Shown here: one piece after another, positions 7,811 through 16,104 of the stretch
How positions within the stretch are numbered: position 1 is the first letter of the stretch
Layout: each line of letters begins with the position of its first letter
Source of the DNA: Endozoicomonas ascidiicola
GTDB lineage: Bacteria > Pseudomonadota > Gammaproteobacteria > Pseudomonadales > Endozoicomonadaceae
DNA: 36,587 bases
Reading direction: 5' to 3'
Assembly (NCBI RefSeq): GCF_001646945.1
Contig: NZ_LUTV01000002.1
Coordinates: 710,720-747,306 of the forward strand
Notes under the pieces: generated by a model
What the model saw: the letters and a program-made list of their open reading frames with translations, nothing else
The model's database searches: none
Told to the model about the DNA's origin: nothing
Program-made: the position numbers and the translations under genes

Positions 7811-8171
7811 AGGCTTTCCTGATCCACGTTTCCTGATTTTTACTTACAGGAGGTTATAGCAACTCCCCTGAAACAACACCAGAAGAGTAGTGTAATTGGA
7901 TTGTAACCAGGTTGGCGATCTGATTTGGTGCGTCAGGTGTGTGCAGCCGTTTAGAAATGCACTCTCATCGTCTCTCTCAAAGGTTGGCGGGGTAAGGTCG
8001 GTTGGGTGGCAAGGCTCTTTTTCTCTCTTTTTATCAATAATTCAATTGGTTATCAGTTTTCTTTCAGTTTGGCACGCTAGCTGCATTAACCACTTCAAGC
8101 ATTCCTTTCTTACTCATGCGCAAAATGAAAGCACGGCATGAGCTAAGAGCCAGCACTTCCAGGAGGGGATA
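7811..8171. other. Divergent can/nrtA intergenic region
   Basis: This 361-nt gap holds the 5' sides of two divergent genes. It contains a near-consensus sigma-54 promoter (8070-8085) and a leader hairpin, CTCATGC at 8113-8119 with GCATGAG at 8136-8142. An open frame at 7896-8141 has no Shine-Dalgarno sequence and no family resemblance, and I do not regard it as a gene. I saw no convincing pair of NtrC half-sites. Confidence 0.6.
8070..8085 (+). promoter_or_regulatory. Sigma-54 (-24/-12) promoter of the nrt operon
   Basis: TGGCACGCTAGCTGCA matches the sigma-54 consensus TGGCACG-N4-TTGCA at all but one position. The invariant GG (8071-8072) and GC (8083-8084) are separated by exactly 10 bp. 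Transcription would begin near 8096, giving a leader of about 75 nt before nrtA. Sigma-54 promoters need an enhancer-binding activator, in nitrogen metabolism usually NtrC, so nitrogen-responsive expression is the likely reading. Confidence 0.82.
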
Positions 8172-9575
8172 ATGAAGTGGCTTGAGCCGTTACGAGAAAA
8201 ATCAAAAAGAACCGTCACCCAGTTGGGTAAAGCTGTCGCCATAACAGCGATGGTCGGCGCCGCAACCGTAACCAGCGCAGAAGAGCTGGGCTATCCGGAA
8301 AAAGAAGAGCTCACCATCGGCTTTATCAAACTCACCGATATGGCACCCATCGCCATTGCCTATGAAAAAGGCTTTTTTGAAGATGAAGGTCTCTACGTCA
8401 CCATCGAAGCTCAGGCGAACTGGAAGGTGTTGCTGGACGGCGTTATCGATGGTCGGCTGGATGGCGCTCATATGCTGGCCGGTCAGCCATTAGCGGCAAC
8501 CATGGGTTTTGGTACCAAGGCTAATATCATCACGCCTTTCTCTATGGATTTAAACGGCAATGGTATTACGGTTTCCAATGAAATCTGGGCGCAGATGAAG
8601 CCAAACATTCCAAAAATGGCGGATGGACGACCACAACATCCCATTAAAGCCGATGCGTTAAAACCGGTGGTTGAAAAATACCAATCCGAAGGTAAGCCAT
8701 TCAACATGGGCATGGTGTTCCCGGTATCGACCCATAACTACGAACTTCGCTATTGGCTGGCTGCTGGCGGTATTCACCCGGGCTTTTATGCGCCCCATAA
8801 AGGTGATACTTCCGGGCACATAGACGCCGATGCACTGTTATCAGTAACCCCGCCACCTCAAATGCCGTCTACTATGGAGGCTGGAACCATCTATGGCTAC
8901 TGTGTCGGTGAGCCTTGGAATCAGCAAGCTGTCTTCAAGAATATTGGGGTGCCGGTGGTTACTGATTATGAAATCTGGAAAAACAATCCGGAGAAAGTTT
9001 TTGGTATTACCGAGGGCTTTTATGAGAAGTACCCAAATACCACCATTCGTCTGACCCGCGCATTGATTCGTGCTGCCCAATGGTTGGATGCCAATGAAAA
9101 TGGCAACCGCCCTGAAGCGGTGGAAATTCTCTCCCAGTCAAACTATGTGGGTGCGGACTATGAAGTGATTGCCAACAGTATGACGGGCACGTTTGAGTAT
9201 GAGAAAGGCGACAAGCGTCCGGTAGAAGATTTCAACGTCTTTTTCCGCTACTTCGCAACCTACCCTTACTACTCCGACGCCATCTGGTACCTGACACAGA
9301 TGCGCCGTTGGGGGCAAATATCTGAAGACAAAAGTGATGATTGGTATAAAGAACTGGCTGCCAAGGTCTATCGCCCGGATATCTACGCCAAAGCAGCGCT
9401 TTCCCTGATCGAAGAAGATCTGACCATGCCTGAATTCTTCCCGGACTTTGAGACCGAAGATGGCTTCCGTGAGCCGCAGACCCACTTTATCGACAATCTG
9501 GTCTATAACGGACAGAAGCCAAACGACTATATCAACCAGTTCAATATCGGGCTGAAGGAAGGTGACAGGATTTAA
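8172..9575 (+). CDS. nrtA: Nitrate-type ABC transporter substrate-binding protein (NrtA/CmpA family)
   Basis: This is a 467-residue exported binding protein with a Sec-type signal peptide ending near VTSA. The mature sequence starts with [28 protein letters not shown]. It shares family blocks with cyanobacterial NrtA (nitrate) and CmpA (bicarbonate), including [20 protein letters not shown] and [13 protein letters not shown]. Its length is normal for the family, well above sulfonate receptors. AGGAGG stands directly before the ATG. The sigma-54 promoter upstream favours nitrate or another nitrogen source, whereas the divergent carbonic anhydrase gene keeps bicarbonate possible. A stem-loop overlaps its stop codon and separates it from the permease gene. 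Confidence 0.9.
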   Translation: MKWLEPLREKSKRTVTQLGKAVAITAMVGAATVTSAEELGYPEKEELTIGFIKLTDMAPIAIAYEKGFFEDEGLYVTIEAQANWKVLLDGVIDGRLDGAHMLAGQPLAATMGFGTKANIITPFSMDLNGNGITVSNEIWAQMKPNIPKMADGRPQHPIKADALKPVVEKYQSEGKPFNMGMVFPVSTHNYELRYWLAAGGIHPGFYAPHKGDTSGHIDADALLSVTPPPQMPSTMEAGTIYGYCVGEPWNQQAVFKNIGVPVVTDYEIWKNNPEKVFGITEGFYEKYPNTTIRLTRALIRAAQWLDANENGNRPEAVEILSQSNYVGADYEVIANSMTGTFEYEKGDKRPVEDFNVFFRYFATYPYYSDAIWYLTQMRRWGQISEDKSDDWYKELAAKVYRPDIYAKAALSLIEEDLTMPEFFPDFETEDGFREPQTHFIDNLVYNGQKPNDYINQFNIGLKEGDRI

Positions 9576-9582
9576 TCCTGTC
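9564..9582 (+). promoter_or_regulatory. Stem-loop over the nrtA stop codon
   Basis: GACAGGAT at 9564-9571 pairs with ATCCTGTC at 9575-9582, placing the nrtA TAA stop in and beside the loop. No T-run follows, so it is unlikely to be a full terminator. Such hairpins after binding-protein genes commonly stabilise the upstream message or cap expression of the downstream permease genes. Confidence 0.6.
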
Positions 9583-9602
9583 ATTATTAAGGAGTCCAGA
9601 CT

Positions 9603-10622
9603 ATGTCAGAAGCCACTACAGTGGGTCAGGTTGAATCCAGTAAACAACCGTTGTTGTCTTTGTTGAACGATTTGGTTAGTAAAACAGGCATTACCCCGAA
9701 GTCCGTATTCCAAATATTGGTTTTGCCGTTGATTGGTGTGTTTGCTTTCCTGCTGATTTGGTCAGCTGGCGCTCAAAAAGTCGATACGTCTCTAGGTAAA
9801 TTCCCGGGGCCTGCGGTGGTTTGGGAACAGTTTGGATCGCTTTATAATGAACATGTAACGGAGCGTGAAAAGGCAGGAGCATTCTATGAGCGGCAGGAAA
9901 AACGCAATGCGGCTCGTATGGAGAAAGACCCTGACTACATTCCTAAAATCCGTGCGTATACTGGCAAAGAAACCTTCCTTGATCAAATTGGTACCAGCCT
10001 CGTTACTGTCATGAGTGGGTTTCTCTTGGCGGCGATGGTTGCGATTCCTCTGGGTATTGCCATCGGTCTTAATAAAACGCTGAGTGCCGCAGTCAACCCG
10101 GTGATTCAGATATTTAAACCTGTGTCTCCTCTGGCCTGGTTGCCGTTGGTCACGATGGTGGTCAGTGCAGTGTATGTCAGCCCAGACCCATTGGTGGCCA
10201 AGTCGTTTTTAAACTCCATGATTACCGTCATGCTCTGCTGCTTATGGCCCATGGTGATTAATACGTCGGTCGGCGTGTCATCCCTGGATAATGATTTAGT
10301 GAACGTTAGTCGTGTATTGAAATTGTCGGCCATCAAGCATGTACAGAAAATTGTATTACCGGCTTCTGTTCCTATGATTTTCACAGGCATGCGGCTATCT
10401 CTTGGTGTGGCTTGGATGGTGTTGATCGCCGCAGAAATGTTGGCTCAGAACCCGGGGCTTGGCAAGTTCGTGTGGGATGAATTTCAGAATGGCAGTTCAA
10501 ACTCTCTGGCTCGGATTATGGTGGCAGTGATTGTGATTGGTGTGATTGGTTTTGGTCTTGATCGAACCATGTTGAGCATCCAGCGTTATGCGTCCTGGGA
10601 TAAATCAAAGAGCAGTCATTAA
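9603..10622 (+). CDS. nrtB: Nitrate-type ABC transporter permease
   Basis: This is a 339-residue inner-membrane permease of the binding-protein-dependent (BPD_transp_1) family. A hydrophobic segment near 40-60 is followed by a charged periplasmic insert (about 85-125, rich in Glu, Arg and Lys). The permease core follows: FLDQIGTSLVTVMSGFLLA, then the EAA-type loop seen here as ASVPMIFTGMRLSLGVAWMVLIAAEML. The charged insert is typical of proteobacterial NrtB proteins and absent from shorter SsuC/TauC permeases. GGAG lies 7-10 nt before the ATG. It sits between nrtA (27-nt gap) and the ATPase gene (34-nt gap), so the three form one transcript. Confidence 0.92.
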   Translation: MSEATTVGQVESSKQPLLSLLNDLVSKTGITPKSVFQILVLPLIGVFAFLLIWSAGAQKVDTSLGKFPGPAVVWEQFGSLYNEHVTEREKAGAFYERQEKRNAARMEKDPDYIPKIRAYTGKETFLDQIGTSLVTVMSGFLLAAMVAIPLGIAIGLNKTLSAAVNPVIQIFKPVSPLAWLPLVTMVVSAVYVSPDPLVAKSFLNSMITVMLCCLWPMVINTSVGVSSLDNDLVNVSRVLKLSAIKHVQKIVLPASVPMIFTGMRLSLGVAWMVLIAAEMLAQNPGLGKFVWDEFQNGSSNSLARIMVAVIVIGVIGFGLDRTMLSIQRYASWDKSKSSH

Positions 10623-10656
10623 TAGAAAGTCCAGCCATTAATAGAAGGAGCGGGCG

Positions 10657-11505
10657 ATGAGTACACTACTGGATATCAGCCACATCGACATGGTGTTTGA
10701 AACACCGAAAGGGCCATTTACTGCGTTGCAGGGCGTAGATCTTAAAATCGCCGAAGGTGAGTTTGTGTCACTGATCGGCCACTCTGGTTGTGGCAAATCC
10801 ACCGTATTGAATATTGTTGCCGGCTTGCTGCAGGCAACCAGTGGCGGTGTGATTCTCAACGGTAAAGAGGTTACTGAACCCGGGCCTGAACGGGCGGTCG
10901 TTTTTCAAAACCATTCTTTATTACCATGGCTGACGGCGTATCAAAATGTTGAGCTGGCGGTAAAACAAGTCTTTGGCCGTAAGAAAAGCAAATCAGAAAT
11001 CAAAGAATGGATCGAACACAATCTACAGTTAGTGCATATGGATCACGCCATGCACAAGCGCCCGGATGAAATCAGCGGCGGCATGAAACAGCGGGTTGGT
11101 ATTGCCAGGGCTTTGGCCATGCAACCTGAAATTCTTTTGATGGATGAGCCCTTTGGTGCATTGGATGCTCTGACAAGAGCCCATATGCAGGACTCATTGA
11201 TGGAAATCCAACAGGAGTTAAACAACACCGTTATTATGATTACCCATGACGTGGATGAAGCGGTGCTATTGTCTGATCGTATTGTGATGATGAGTAATGG
11301 CCCGGCAGCAACGGTGGGTGAGATTCTGGAAATTAACCTTGAGCGCCCGAGGGGGAGGCTGGAGCTGGCTCAAGATCCAGAGTACACAAGGTTACGCTCA
11401 GAGGTTTTGAAATTTCTCTATGAAAAGCAGAGGAAAGTTGAGAGCCTTATCAAGAATAAAGGCTCAACAGTAAGTGAAAGCTCGCAACAGAACGTTGCAG
11501 CCTAG
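10657..11505 (+). CDS. nrtD: Nitrate-type ABC transporter ATPase
   Basis: This is a 282-residue cytoplasmic ABC ATPase that powers the NrtB permease. Visible motifs are Walker A GHSGCGKST (41-49), the Q-loop in VFQNHSLLPW, the signature SGGMKQR, Walker B ILLMDEP followed by FGALD, and the switch His in MITHDVDEA. The length is that of a single-domain subunit (NrtD). There is no C-terminal receptor-like extension as in NrtC, so the transporter probably uses a homodimer. AGGAG precedes the ATG. The TAG stop overlaps the stop codon of the convergent gene on the minus strand by 4 nt, and there is no terminator between them. Confidence 0.93.
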   Translation: MSTLLDISHIDMVFETPKGPFTALQGVDLKIAEGEFVSLIGHSGCGKSTVLNIVAGLLQATSGGVILNGKEVTEPGPERAVVFQNHSLLPWLTAYQNVELAVKQVFGRKKSKSEIKEWIEHNLQLVHMDHAMHKRPDEISGGMKQRVGIARALAMQPEILLMDEPFGALDALTRAHMQDSLMEIQQELNNTVIMITHDVDEAVLLSDRIVMMSNGPAATVGEILEINLERPRGRLELAQDPEYTRLRSEVLKFLYEKQRKVESLIKNKGSTVSESSQQNVAA

Positions 11506-12341
11506 ATTTCGGTTTCTGACTCAGGCGCCGGGTTAGGTTTTTTTTCGACTGTTTTCTGGAGCTCGTTTATGGCTCTGTCCAGATCGGCTAAATATTCCCC
11601 TAAGCCTAACTTGCTGAAAGTATCTGATACTTCCTGGTTGGGCTTAGCACTCAGTAATGTTGATTCATTGGGAGGGTTTCCTGTTGCTGTATTGGTCATT
11701 GATTTCAGTACCTGAGAGTTTTGATCAGATACAATACGAAAGTTTTTTGCATCATCTTCTGATAATGTGCCATCGCTAGCACGCTGAAAAAACTCGTCAA
11801 GTTCTCTTTTATCGCTTTTGGAATTGCTGTGCGGGTCTTTCATCCATGCGGGGAATTCGTTTTTATGCATTACTGAAGTGGGTATTGGCGCATCCTGACG
11901 AGGCTTGGCTTTTTCTGCAACTGCCCCATCTGCTTTAAAACCTTCTTTTAGATGACCAAAGCTTTTTGGGTGGATGCGTTTCAGGGGCTGAAACTGGGTT
12001 GCTCTGGGAGTGTATGAAGACGCCCCTTTACCATCCTCAGTGGATGAGTTTTTTTCGCAAATTTCTCGACGTTTATTGAACATAGGGTTGTTTAAAAGTT
12101 CATTATCTCCGGAAGAAGTTCGGTCAACTTTTGAAGGGACTCTATTTTCAAGCCTAACGGATTGGTTTGGATTAGAATTGACCTTGCTGGGCTCTATTTT
12201 TTTTTCAGTACCAGAGGTGCTTAGAGTGCGTCTGAACGCAGTTTTGTCACTGCTATTTTTCTTTGTTTCAGGCGCAACAGAGGAATCTGTCGTCGCAGTA
12301 TTGAAGGGCTGTTGGCTTATTGCTGAATAATTAATGGACAT
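11502..12341 (-). CDS. Disordered, polar protein of unknown function
   Basis: This is a 279-residue protein with no signal peptide and no membrane helix, and I do not recognise it. It is rich in Ser, Asn, Lys, Pro and Thr over residues 1-160 and looks disordered. The more ordered C-terminal part (about 175-265) holds DELDEFFQRASDGTLSEDDAKNF-like helical sequence and SDTFSKLGLGEYLADLDRAINELQKTVEK, which could form a helix or short coiled coil. Composition of this kind is common among secreted effector candidates of host-associated gammaproteobacteria, but no effector domain is visible. Its stop codon overlaps the nrtD stop codon. The promoter side holds a perfect 14-bp palindrome shared with the divergent trkH gene. 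Confidence 0.72.
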   Translation of the reverse strand: MSINYSAISQQPFNTATTDSSVAPETKKNSSDKTAFRRTLSTSGTEKKIEPSKVNSNPNQSVRLENRVPSKVDRTSSGDNELLNNPMFNKRREICEKNSSTEDGKGASSYTPRATQFQPLKRIHPKSFGHLKEGFKADGAVAEKAKPRQDAPIPTSVMHKNEFPAWMKDPHSNSKSDKRELDEFFQRASDGTLSEDDAKNFRIVSDQNSQVLKSMTNTATGNPPNESTLLSAKPNQEVSDTFSKLGLGEYLADLDRAINELQKTVEKKPNPAPESETEI

Positions 12342-12366
12342 GGCGTTTCGATTTGAACCTCGGAAG

Positions 12367-12380
12367 TTATGACGTCATAA
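12367..12380. promoter_or_regulatory. Perfect 14-bp palindrome TTATGACGTCATAA
   Basis: The self-complementary TTATGACGTCATAA lies 25 nt upstream of the disordered-protein gene and about 180 nt upstream of the preferred trkH start, in their shared divergent region. A symmetric site of this size is consistent with a dimeric regulator such as a GntR- or CRP-family protein. No regulator is assigned. Confidence 0.5.
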
Positions 12381-12560
12381 ACAAGACTTTTCTGACTAGG
12401 GAAAGTTCAGATTATTAAGGGGTAAGAGGTTTTACTGATGAGGTAGGTGTAAATGCAGGCAGACTGCAAGCATCGAAGTGACAATAATTCCTGCTCAAAC
12501 AACAGCGAAAGATCCTGCGCAATGGCTCATCGGAATGATGAGGTAAGTTGCTTTAAGACC

Positions 12561-14006
12561 ATGCATTATAAACCTGTCTTATACGTCATCGGATTACTAT
12601 TGATGACGCTCGCCGCACTTATGTGCATACCATTTCTGACGAATGTCATTCTTGATACACCCAGTCATCGGATGGCCTTTACGGCTTCACCGCTGATCAC
12701 CCTTGGTGTTGGATTAGCCTTATGGCGATCGTGCCGAACCGAGTTATTTGGCCTTCGCTCAAGGGAGATTTTTCTACTTACGAACCTGAGTTGGATCATG
12801 GTGTGTGTTTTTGGAGCACTACCTTTTATTTTTGAAACTGAAATCAGTTTTACGGATGCTTTTTTTGAAACCATGTCTGGCATAACTACGACCGGCTCAA
12901 CGGTGTTGGTGGGTCTGGACAGCATGAATCCTGGCATTCTGATGTGGCGATCTGTTCTGCAATGGCTTGGCGGTATTGGTTTTATCGTAATGGCCGTTGC
13001 GGTTTTGCCCTTTCTAAAAGTCGGTGGGATGAGGTTGTTTCAGAGCGAATCTTCGGATTGGTCGGAGAAGGTGATGCCCCGCTCTGGCGTCATTGCAAAA
13101 CGAATTGTGCAGGTTTATATCGGGCTGACTTTTCTCTGTGGCTGGGCTTATCACTTGGGCGGCATGACGATCTTCGAGGCGATCAATCACAGCATGACCA
13201 CCTTATCAACCGGTGGTTACTCCACCTCAGATGCATCCATGGGGAATTTTGCTAATCCGGCAGTGCACTGGACGGGTACGTTATTCATGCTGTTAGGGAG
13301 CCTACCATTTGTTCTGTTGGTGCGGTTTTTCTCCGGCAGTGCAGAGCCGTTGTGGAAAGATTGTCAGGTTCGAGGTTTTTTAAAGCTGCTGGTGTTTGTC
13401 TGGTTAACCATGACAATGTGGCTGATATGGAATTCAGAATATTCTGCTTTTGAGGCCTTAACGCTGGTGGCTTTCAATACGACATCTGTCATCAGTACCA
13501 CAGGTTTCGCTCTGACCGACTATTCTTTATGGGGCGGTTTTGCAGGTGCCTCTTTCTTCTTGTTGTCGTTTATTGGTGGTTGTTCTGGTTCTACCAGCGG
13601 TGGCGTAAAAATCTTCCGGTTCCAGTTGGGGCTGAAGCTTTTGGATGTTCAGCTGAAACTCATGAGCCACCCAAGAGCCTGCTTTAGTATTCAATACAAT
13701 GGTCAGCCAATCACTTCCGAGATTACCCGGTCATTTGTTGGTTTCACTTTCTTCTTTCTGATGCTGACGGGCATTATGACGCTTCTGCTCAGCTTGATGG
13801 GTTTGGATTTCATTACCAGTCTAACCGGTGCCGTGACGGCCATTGCCAATGTTGGCCCGGGGCTTGGTGATATTATCGGGCCTGCTGGCAACTTTTCATC
13901 GTTACCGGATATGGCTAAGTGGGTTCTGTCTATTGGTATGCTGATGGGGCGTCTCGAAATTATTACCGTTCTGGTGATGTTCACTAAAGCGTACTGGCAG
14001 AGATAG
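12561..14006 (+). CDS. trkH: Trk-type potassium uptake protein TrkH
   Basis: This is the K+-conducting inner-membrane subunit of the Trk system; with the ATG at 12561 it has 481 residues against 483 in E. coli. Four pore-loop filter segments are visible: TTTGSTVLVG, TLSTGGYSTSD, ISTTGFALTD and NVGPGLGDI. The GGCSGSTSGGVKIFR block is also present. The frame is open farther upstream to an ATG at 12453 with a reasonable Shine-Dalgarno sequence. That start would add 36 polar residues with four cysteines and no family counterpart, so I prefer 12561, where MHYKPVLYVIGLLL aligns with the E. coli N-terminus. The TrkA regulatory partner is not in this window. Confidence 0.93.
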   Translation: MHYKPVLYVIGLLLMTLAALMCIPFLTNVILDTPSHRMAFTASPLITLGVGLALWRSCRTELFGLRSREIFLLTNLSWIMVCVFGALPFIFETEISFTDAFFETMSGITTTGSTVLVGLDSMNPGILMWRSVLQWLGGIGFIVMAVAVLPFLKVGGMRLFQSESSDWSEKVMPRSGVIAKRIVQVYIGLTFLCGWAYHLGGMTIFEAINHSMTTLSTGGYSTSDASMGNFANPAVHWTGTLFMLLGSLPFVLLVRFFSGSAEPLWKDCQVRGFLKLLVFVWLTMTMWLIWNSEYSAFEALTLVAFNTTSVISTTGFALTDYSLWGGFAGASFFLLSFIGGCSGSTSGGVKIFRFQLGLKLLDVQLKLMSHPRACFSIQYNGQPITSEITRSFVGFTFFFLMLTGIMTLLLSLMGLDFITSLTGAVTAIANVGPGLGDIIGPAGNFSSLPDMAKWVLSIGMLMGRLEIITVLVMFTKAYWQR

Positions 14007-14008
14007 GC

Positions 14009-14659
14009 TTACATTGGCGGTGGCGATGTGAAAGCACAGCCAATGCTCAAGATAATAAACGCAGTGCCAGACATCCATTTACCCAATTGTGAATGGTTAG
14101 AATGCAGGCTTATATATTGACCAACCACTGCTGCGATCAGACCAACCAGAATGTTGACGGGTAAGGCTATCGCAATAAAAAGAAGCCCAAGGTAAAAAAT
14201 GTCAATGTGAGCAGACTGGCTGGTTAAGTCAATAAATTGAGGGAAAAATGCCAGAAAAAGCAGGATCACTTTTGGGTTCAGTACATCAGTCATAATTCCT
14301 TGGAGATAAACTTTCCCCAGGGAGTGCCTGAGTGTCTGTTTTGAGCAACGAATGTTGGCTTCATGACACGAGCTTACTTCAGGGTATAAGGTTTTCAGCC
14401 CAAGATATCCAAGATAAATCGCACCGGCGTATTTTATCACGGAAAAAATAATGGGAGAGGACGCAATTAATGCAGAAAAGCCCAAGCATGAAATGATGAT
14501 ATGGACTAAGACGCCTGTGTGAACACCGAGAGCAGAAACAACACCAGCCAGTATTCCCTGAGAAGACCCTTTAGTGATGATATAAAGAAGATCAGGCCCT
14601 GGCGCCAAAGCAAGCATCAGGCTGGCCAGGAAAAATAGAGTTTGAGACGACCCGAACAT
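14009..14659 (-). CDS. LysE/RhtB-family amino-acid exporter
   Basis: This is an inner-membrane protein of about 216 residues with six predicted helices. The family signature LALAPGPDLLYIITKGSSQG lies near the N-terminus, and a second-half AYPKAILLF-like block is seen here as DVLNPKVILLFLAFFPQF. LysE/RhtB members export amino acids or related metabolites such as homoserine lactone, threonine or leucine. The substrate cannot be told from the sequence. The frame is open to a GTG at 14677, but the ATG at 14659 (MFGSSQTLFFLASLMLALAPGPD) fits the family start better. It converges on trkH with only 2 nt between stop codons and no terminator. Confidence 0.9.
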   Translation of the reverse strand: MFGSSQTLFFLASLMLALAPGPDLLYIITKGSSQGILAGVVSALGVHTGVLVHIIISCLGFSALIASSPIIFSVIKYAGAIYLGYLGLKTLYPEVSSCHEANIRCSKQTLRHSLGKVYLQGIMTDVLNPKVILLFLAFFPQFIDLTSQSAHIDIFYLGLLFIAIALPVNILVGLIAAVVGQYISLHSNHSQLGKWMSGTAFIILSIGCAFTSPPPM

Positions 14660-14754
14660 GAGTGATTGTCTCTTCACTGTATAGGAGAAAACTTCTTGAG
14701 TTTAGTCGCTGTTCGGGTGGTTCGATGAAAAATAAAAGTCAGAGTATTAACTCA

Positions 14755-15372
14755 TTAGAAATGGATGGATGCAGCTGCGTATATTTGGCGAGAGTCAGTT
14801 ACTTTCAGTTTGTGGTGGTCGTTACTATGTTTCCATTTATGATCACCACTGTTGCTTTGAAATCTCAGGCCAGCCTCCAGATCAATATTGTCAATTTGAA
14901 ATAGGGCACCACCTTGGACGCCATAAGCGAAATTCCAGCTCTTTTTATAGCTGGCAGAATCCATGCTTGTTTTGCCTTTACCCTGGATTTCTGTCATGCC
15001 AAGAGTCCCACCGATAAATGGCTGGAAGTCAGAGCCTTGCATGAAAAGATAGTCTGCAGAAAGTAAAAGGTTTGTCTGTTTGATACTTTTAACTTTAAGC
15101 TCCTTGCCACCAGAACGCAGTTTTATATCATCAGGCTTGTACTGGCTGACTGTTATATAGCCTCTTACTTCATCATCCCAGAAGCTGCCAACCCTTAAAC
15201 CATATGCTGATGTATCATCATCCTTCTTTGATCCAAAGGAACTGGCCTTTACTTTAGTCTGACCATATCCTGCTTCCAGACCAACAAAAATGTCATCTTC
15301 ATTCCATTCTGCCATAGCAGCAGAGATAGTGATCGCAGTAATAGCTGTACATAGCGTGGTGAGCTTTTTCAT
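14755..15372 (-). CDS. Outer-membrane beta-barrel protein
   Basis: This is a protein of about 205 residues with a Sec signal peptide (MKKLTTLCTAITAITISAAMA) and a mature domain of alternating polar and hydrophobic strands: FVGLEAGYGQTKVKAS, AYGLRVGSFW, RGYITVSQY, LLLSADYLF, PFIGGTLGMTEI, FAYGVQGGALFQIDN and LEAGLRF. It ends in the C-terminal strand QIYAAASIHF with the terminal Phe used by the BAM machinery. This is the layout of small 8-stranded porin-like or OmpA-like barrels. The frame is open to a TTG at 15384, but the ATG at 15372 begins the signal peptide. Ligand and role are unknown. Confidence 0.85.
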   Translation of the reverse strand: MKKLTTLCTAITAITISAAMAEWNEDDIFVGLEAGYGQTKVKASSFGSKKDDDTSAYGLRVGSFWDDEVRGYITVSQYKPDDIKLRSGGKELKVKSIKQTNLLLSADYLFMQGSDFQPFIGGTLGMTEIQGKGKTSMDSASYKKSWNFAYGVQGGALFQIDNIDLEAGLRFQSNSGDHKWKHSNDHHKLKVTDSRQIYAAASIHF

Positions 15373-15638
15373 GGGGAATTCCAAAAATCTTCCATATCAG
15401 GACTCGTAGGATTTATAAACAGCCATTAGGAAAACACCGATTAGTTTGCGCTACCTACTGGCTAGATATAGAGAATTCTTATAGTTCAGATGTGTTAAAT
15501 TCGCCAAAATCACAGATGTTTTATAGTTATGATTTCTTGCTAGGCCTTACAAACAAAGCCGTAGCAGTATAGTTTTATTGGGAATAAAAAGACTTTTTGA
15601 AATGATAGATGACTTTATGGAAGGCAATGAGCAAATAA

Positions 15639-15678
15639 AAAAGCCATTAAGAAATTTAATCATTACTTAATGGCTTTT
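15639..15678 (-). terminator. Rho-independent terminator of the 59-residue gene
   Basis: A perfect 13-bp stem, AAAAGCCATTAAG at 15639-15651 with CTTAATGGCTTTT at 15666-15678, has a 14-nt loop. Read on the minus strand, the stem's T-rich arm continues as TTTTTTATTT. It begins 15 nt after the stop of the small minus-strand gene. Confidence 0.85.
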
Positions 15679-15693
15679 AGAAGGCATGTAAAA

Positions 15694-15873
15694 CTACTTA
15701 ATATGTTTGTCTGCTTCTTTAAAGAAAAGCGCCATGTCATTCCATGGTGTCGTCTTTCTGGTAATTCGTCTGCAGGCCAAGATGGTTTCCATATAAGGAG
15801 TACGTCTTTTAAGCTCGACCCAACCTTCGATGCCACTATTTTTCATGGTATAGCTCGTGATAACTGAAAGCAT
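15694..15873 (-). CDS. Small protein of 59 residues, unrecognised
   Basis: Read on the minus strand, an ATG at 15873 opens 59 codons ending in TAG at 15694-15696. The protein is basic and soluble, starts MLSVITSYTMKNSGIEGWVE, and later contains ETILACRRITRKTTPWNDMALFFKEADKHIK (given here only as a landmark region, residues 29-59). GGAAG lies 4 nt before the ATG, a TATACT -10 box (plus-strand 15901-15906) lies about 28 nt upstream, and a strong terminator follows directly. An alternative ATG at codon 10 would give 50 residues. I do not recognise a family. The complete set of expression signals makes it a better gene candidate than the overlapping plus-strand frame at 15670-15867. Confidence 0.6.
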   Translation of the reverse strand: MLSVITSYTMKNSGIEGWVELKRRTPYMETILACRRITRKTTPWNDMALFFKEADKHIK

Positions 15874-16104
15874 TCAGCTTCCGGGGTGATAATGGGGTGG
15901 AGTATAGGAATGCTTGCAGAACTTAAAAAATCAATAAAACTTTGCCACCCTATAAAGTATGCTTATAGCCTGATTTTCAGAATTGAATGGTACTATGGCT
16001 TTGCATGAAAGAGGGCTGTTTATCTGCAATTTATTAAAGAATTATCAATTCAAGTGTTCAAAATTGATTTATATTGTTGATTGATGTGATCGAGTTGTCA
16101 TCAA

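Noticed and set aside
7896-8141. 81-codon open frame in the can/nrtA gap
   Set aside because: No ribosome-binding site, overlaps the sigma-54 promoter, and has an unusual composition.
15670-15867. 65-codon plus-strand frame opposite the small minus-strand gene
   Set aside because: It starts inside the terminator stem and lacks a ribosome site; the minus strand has the complete gene signals.
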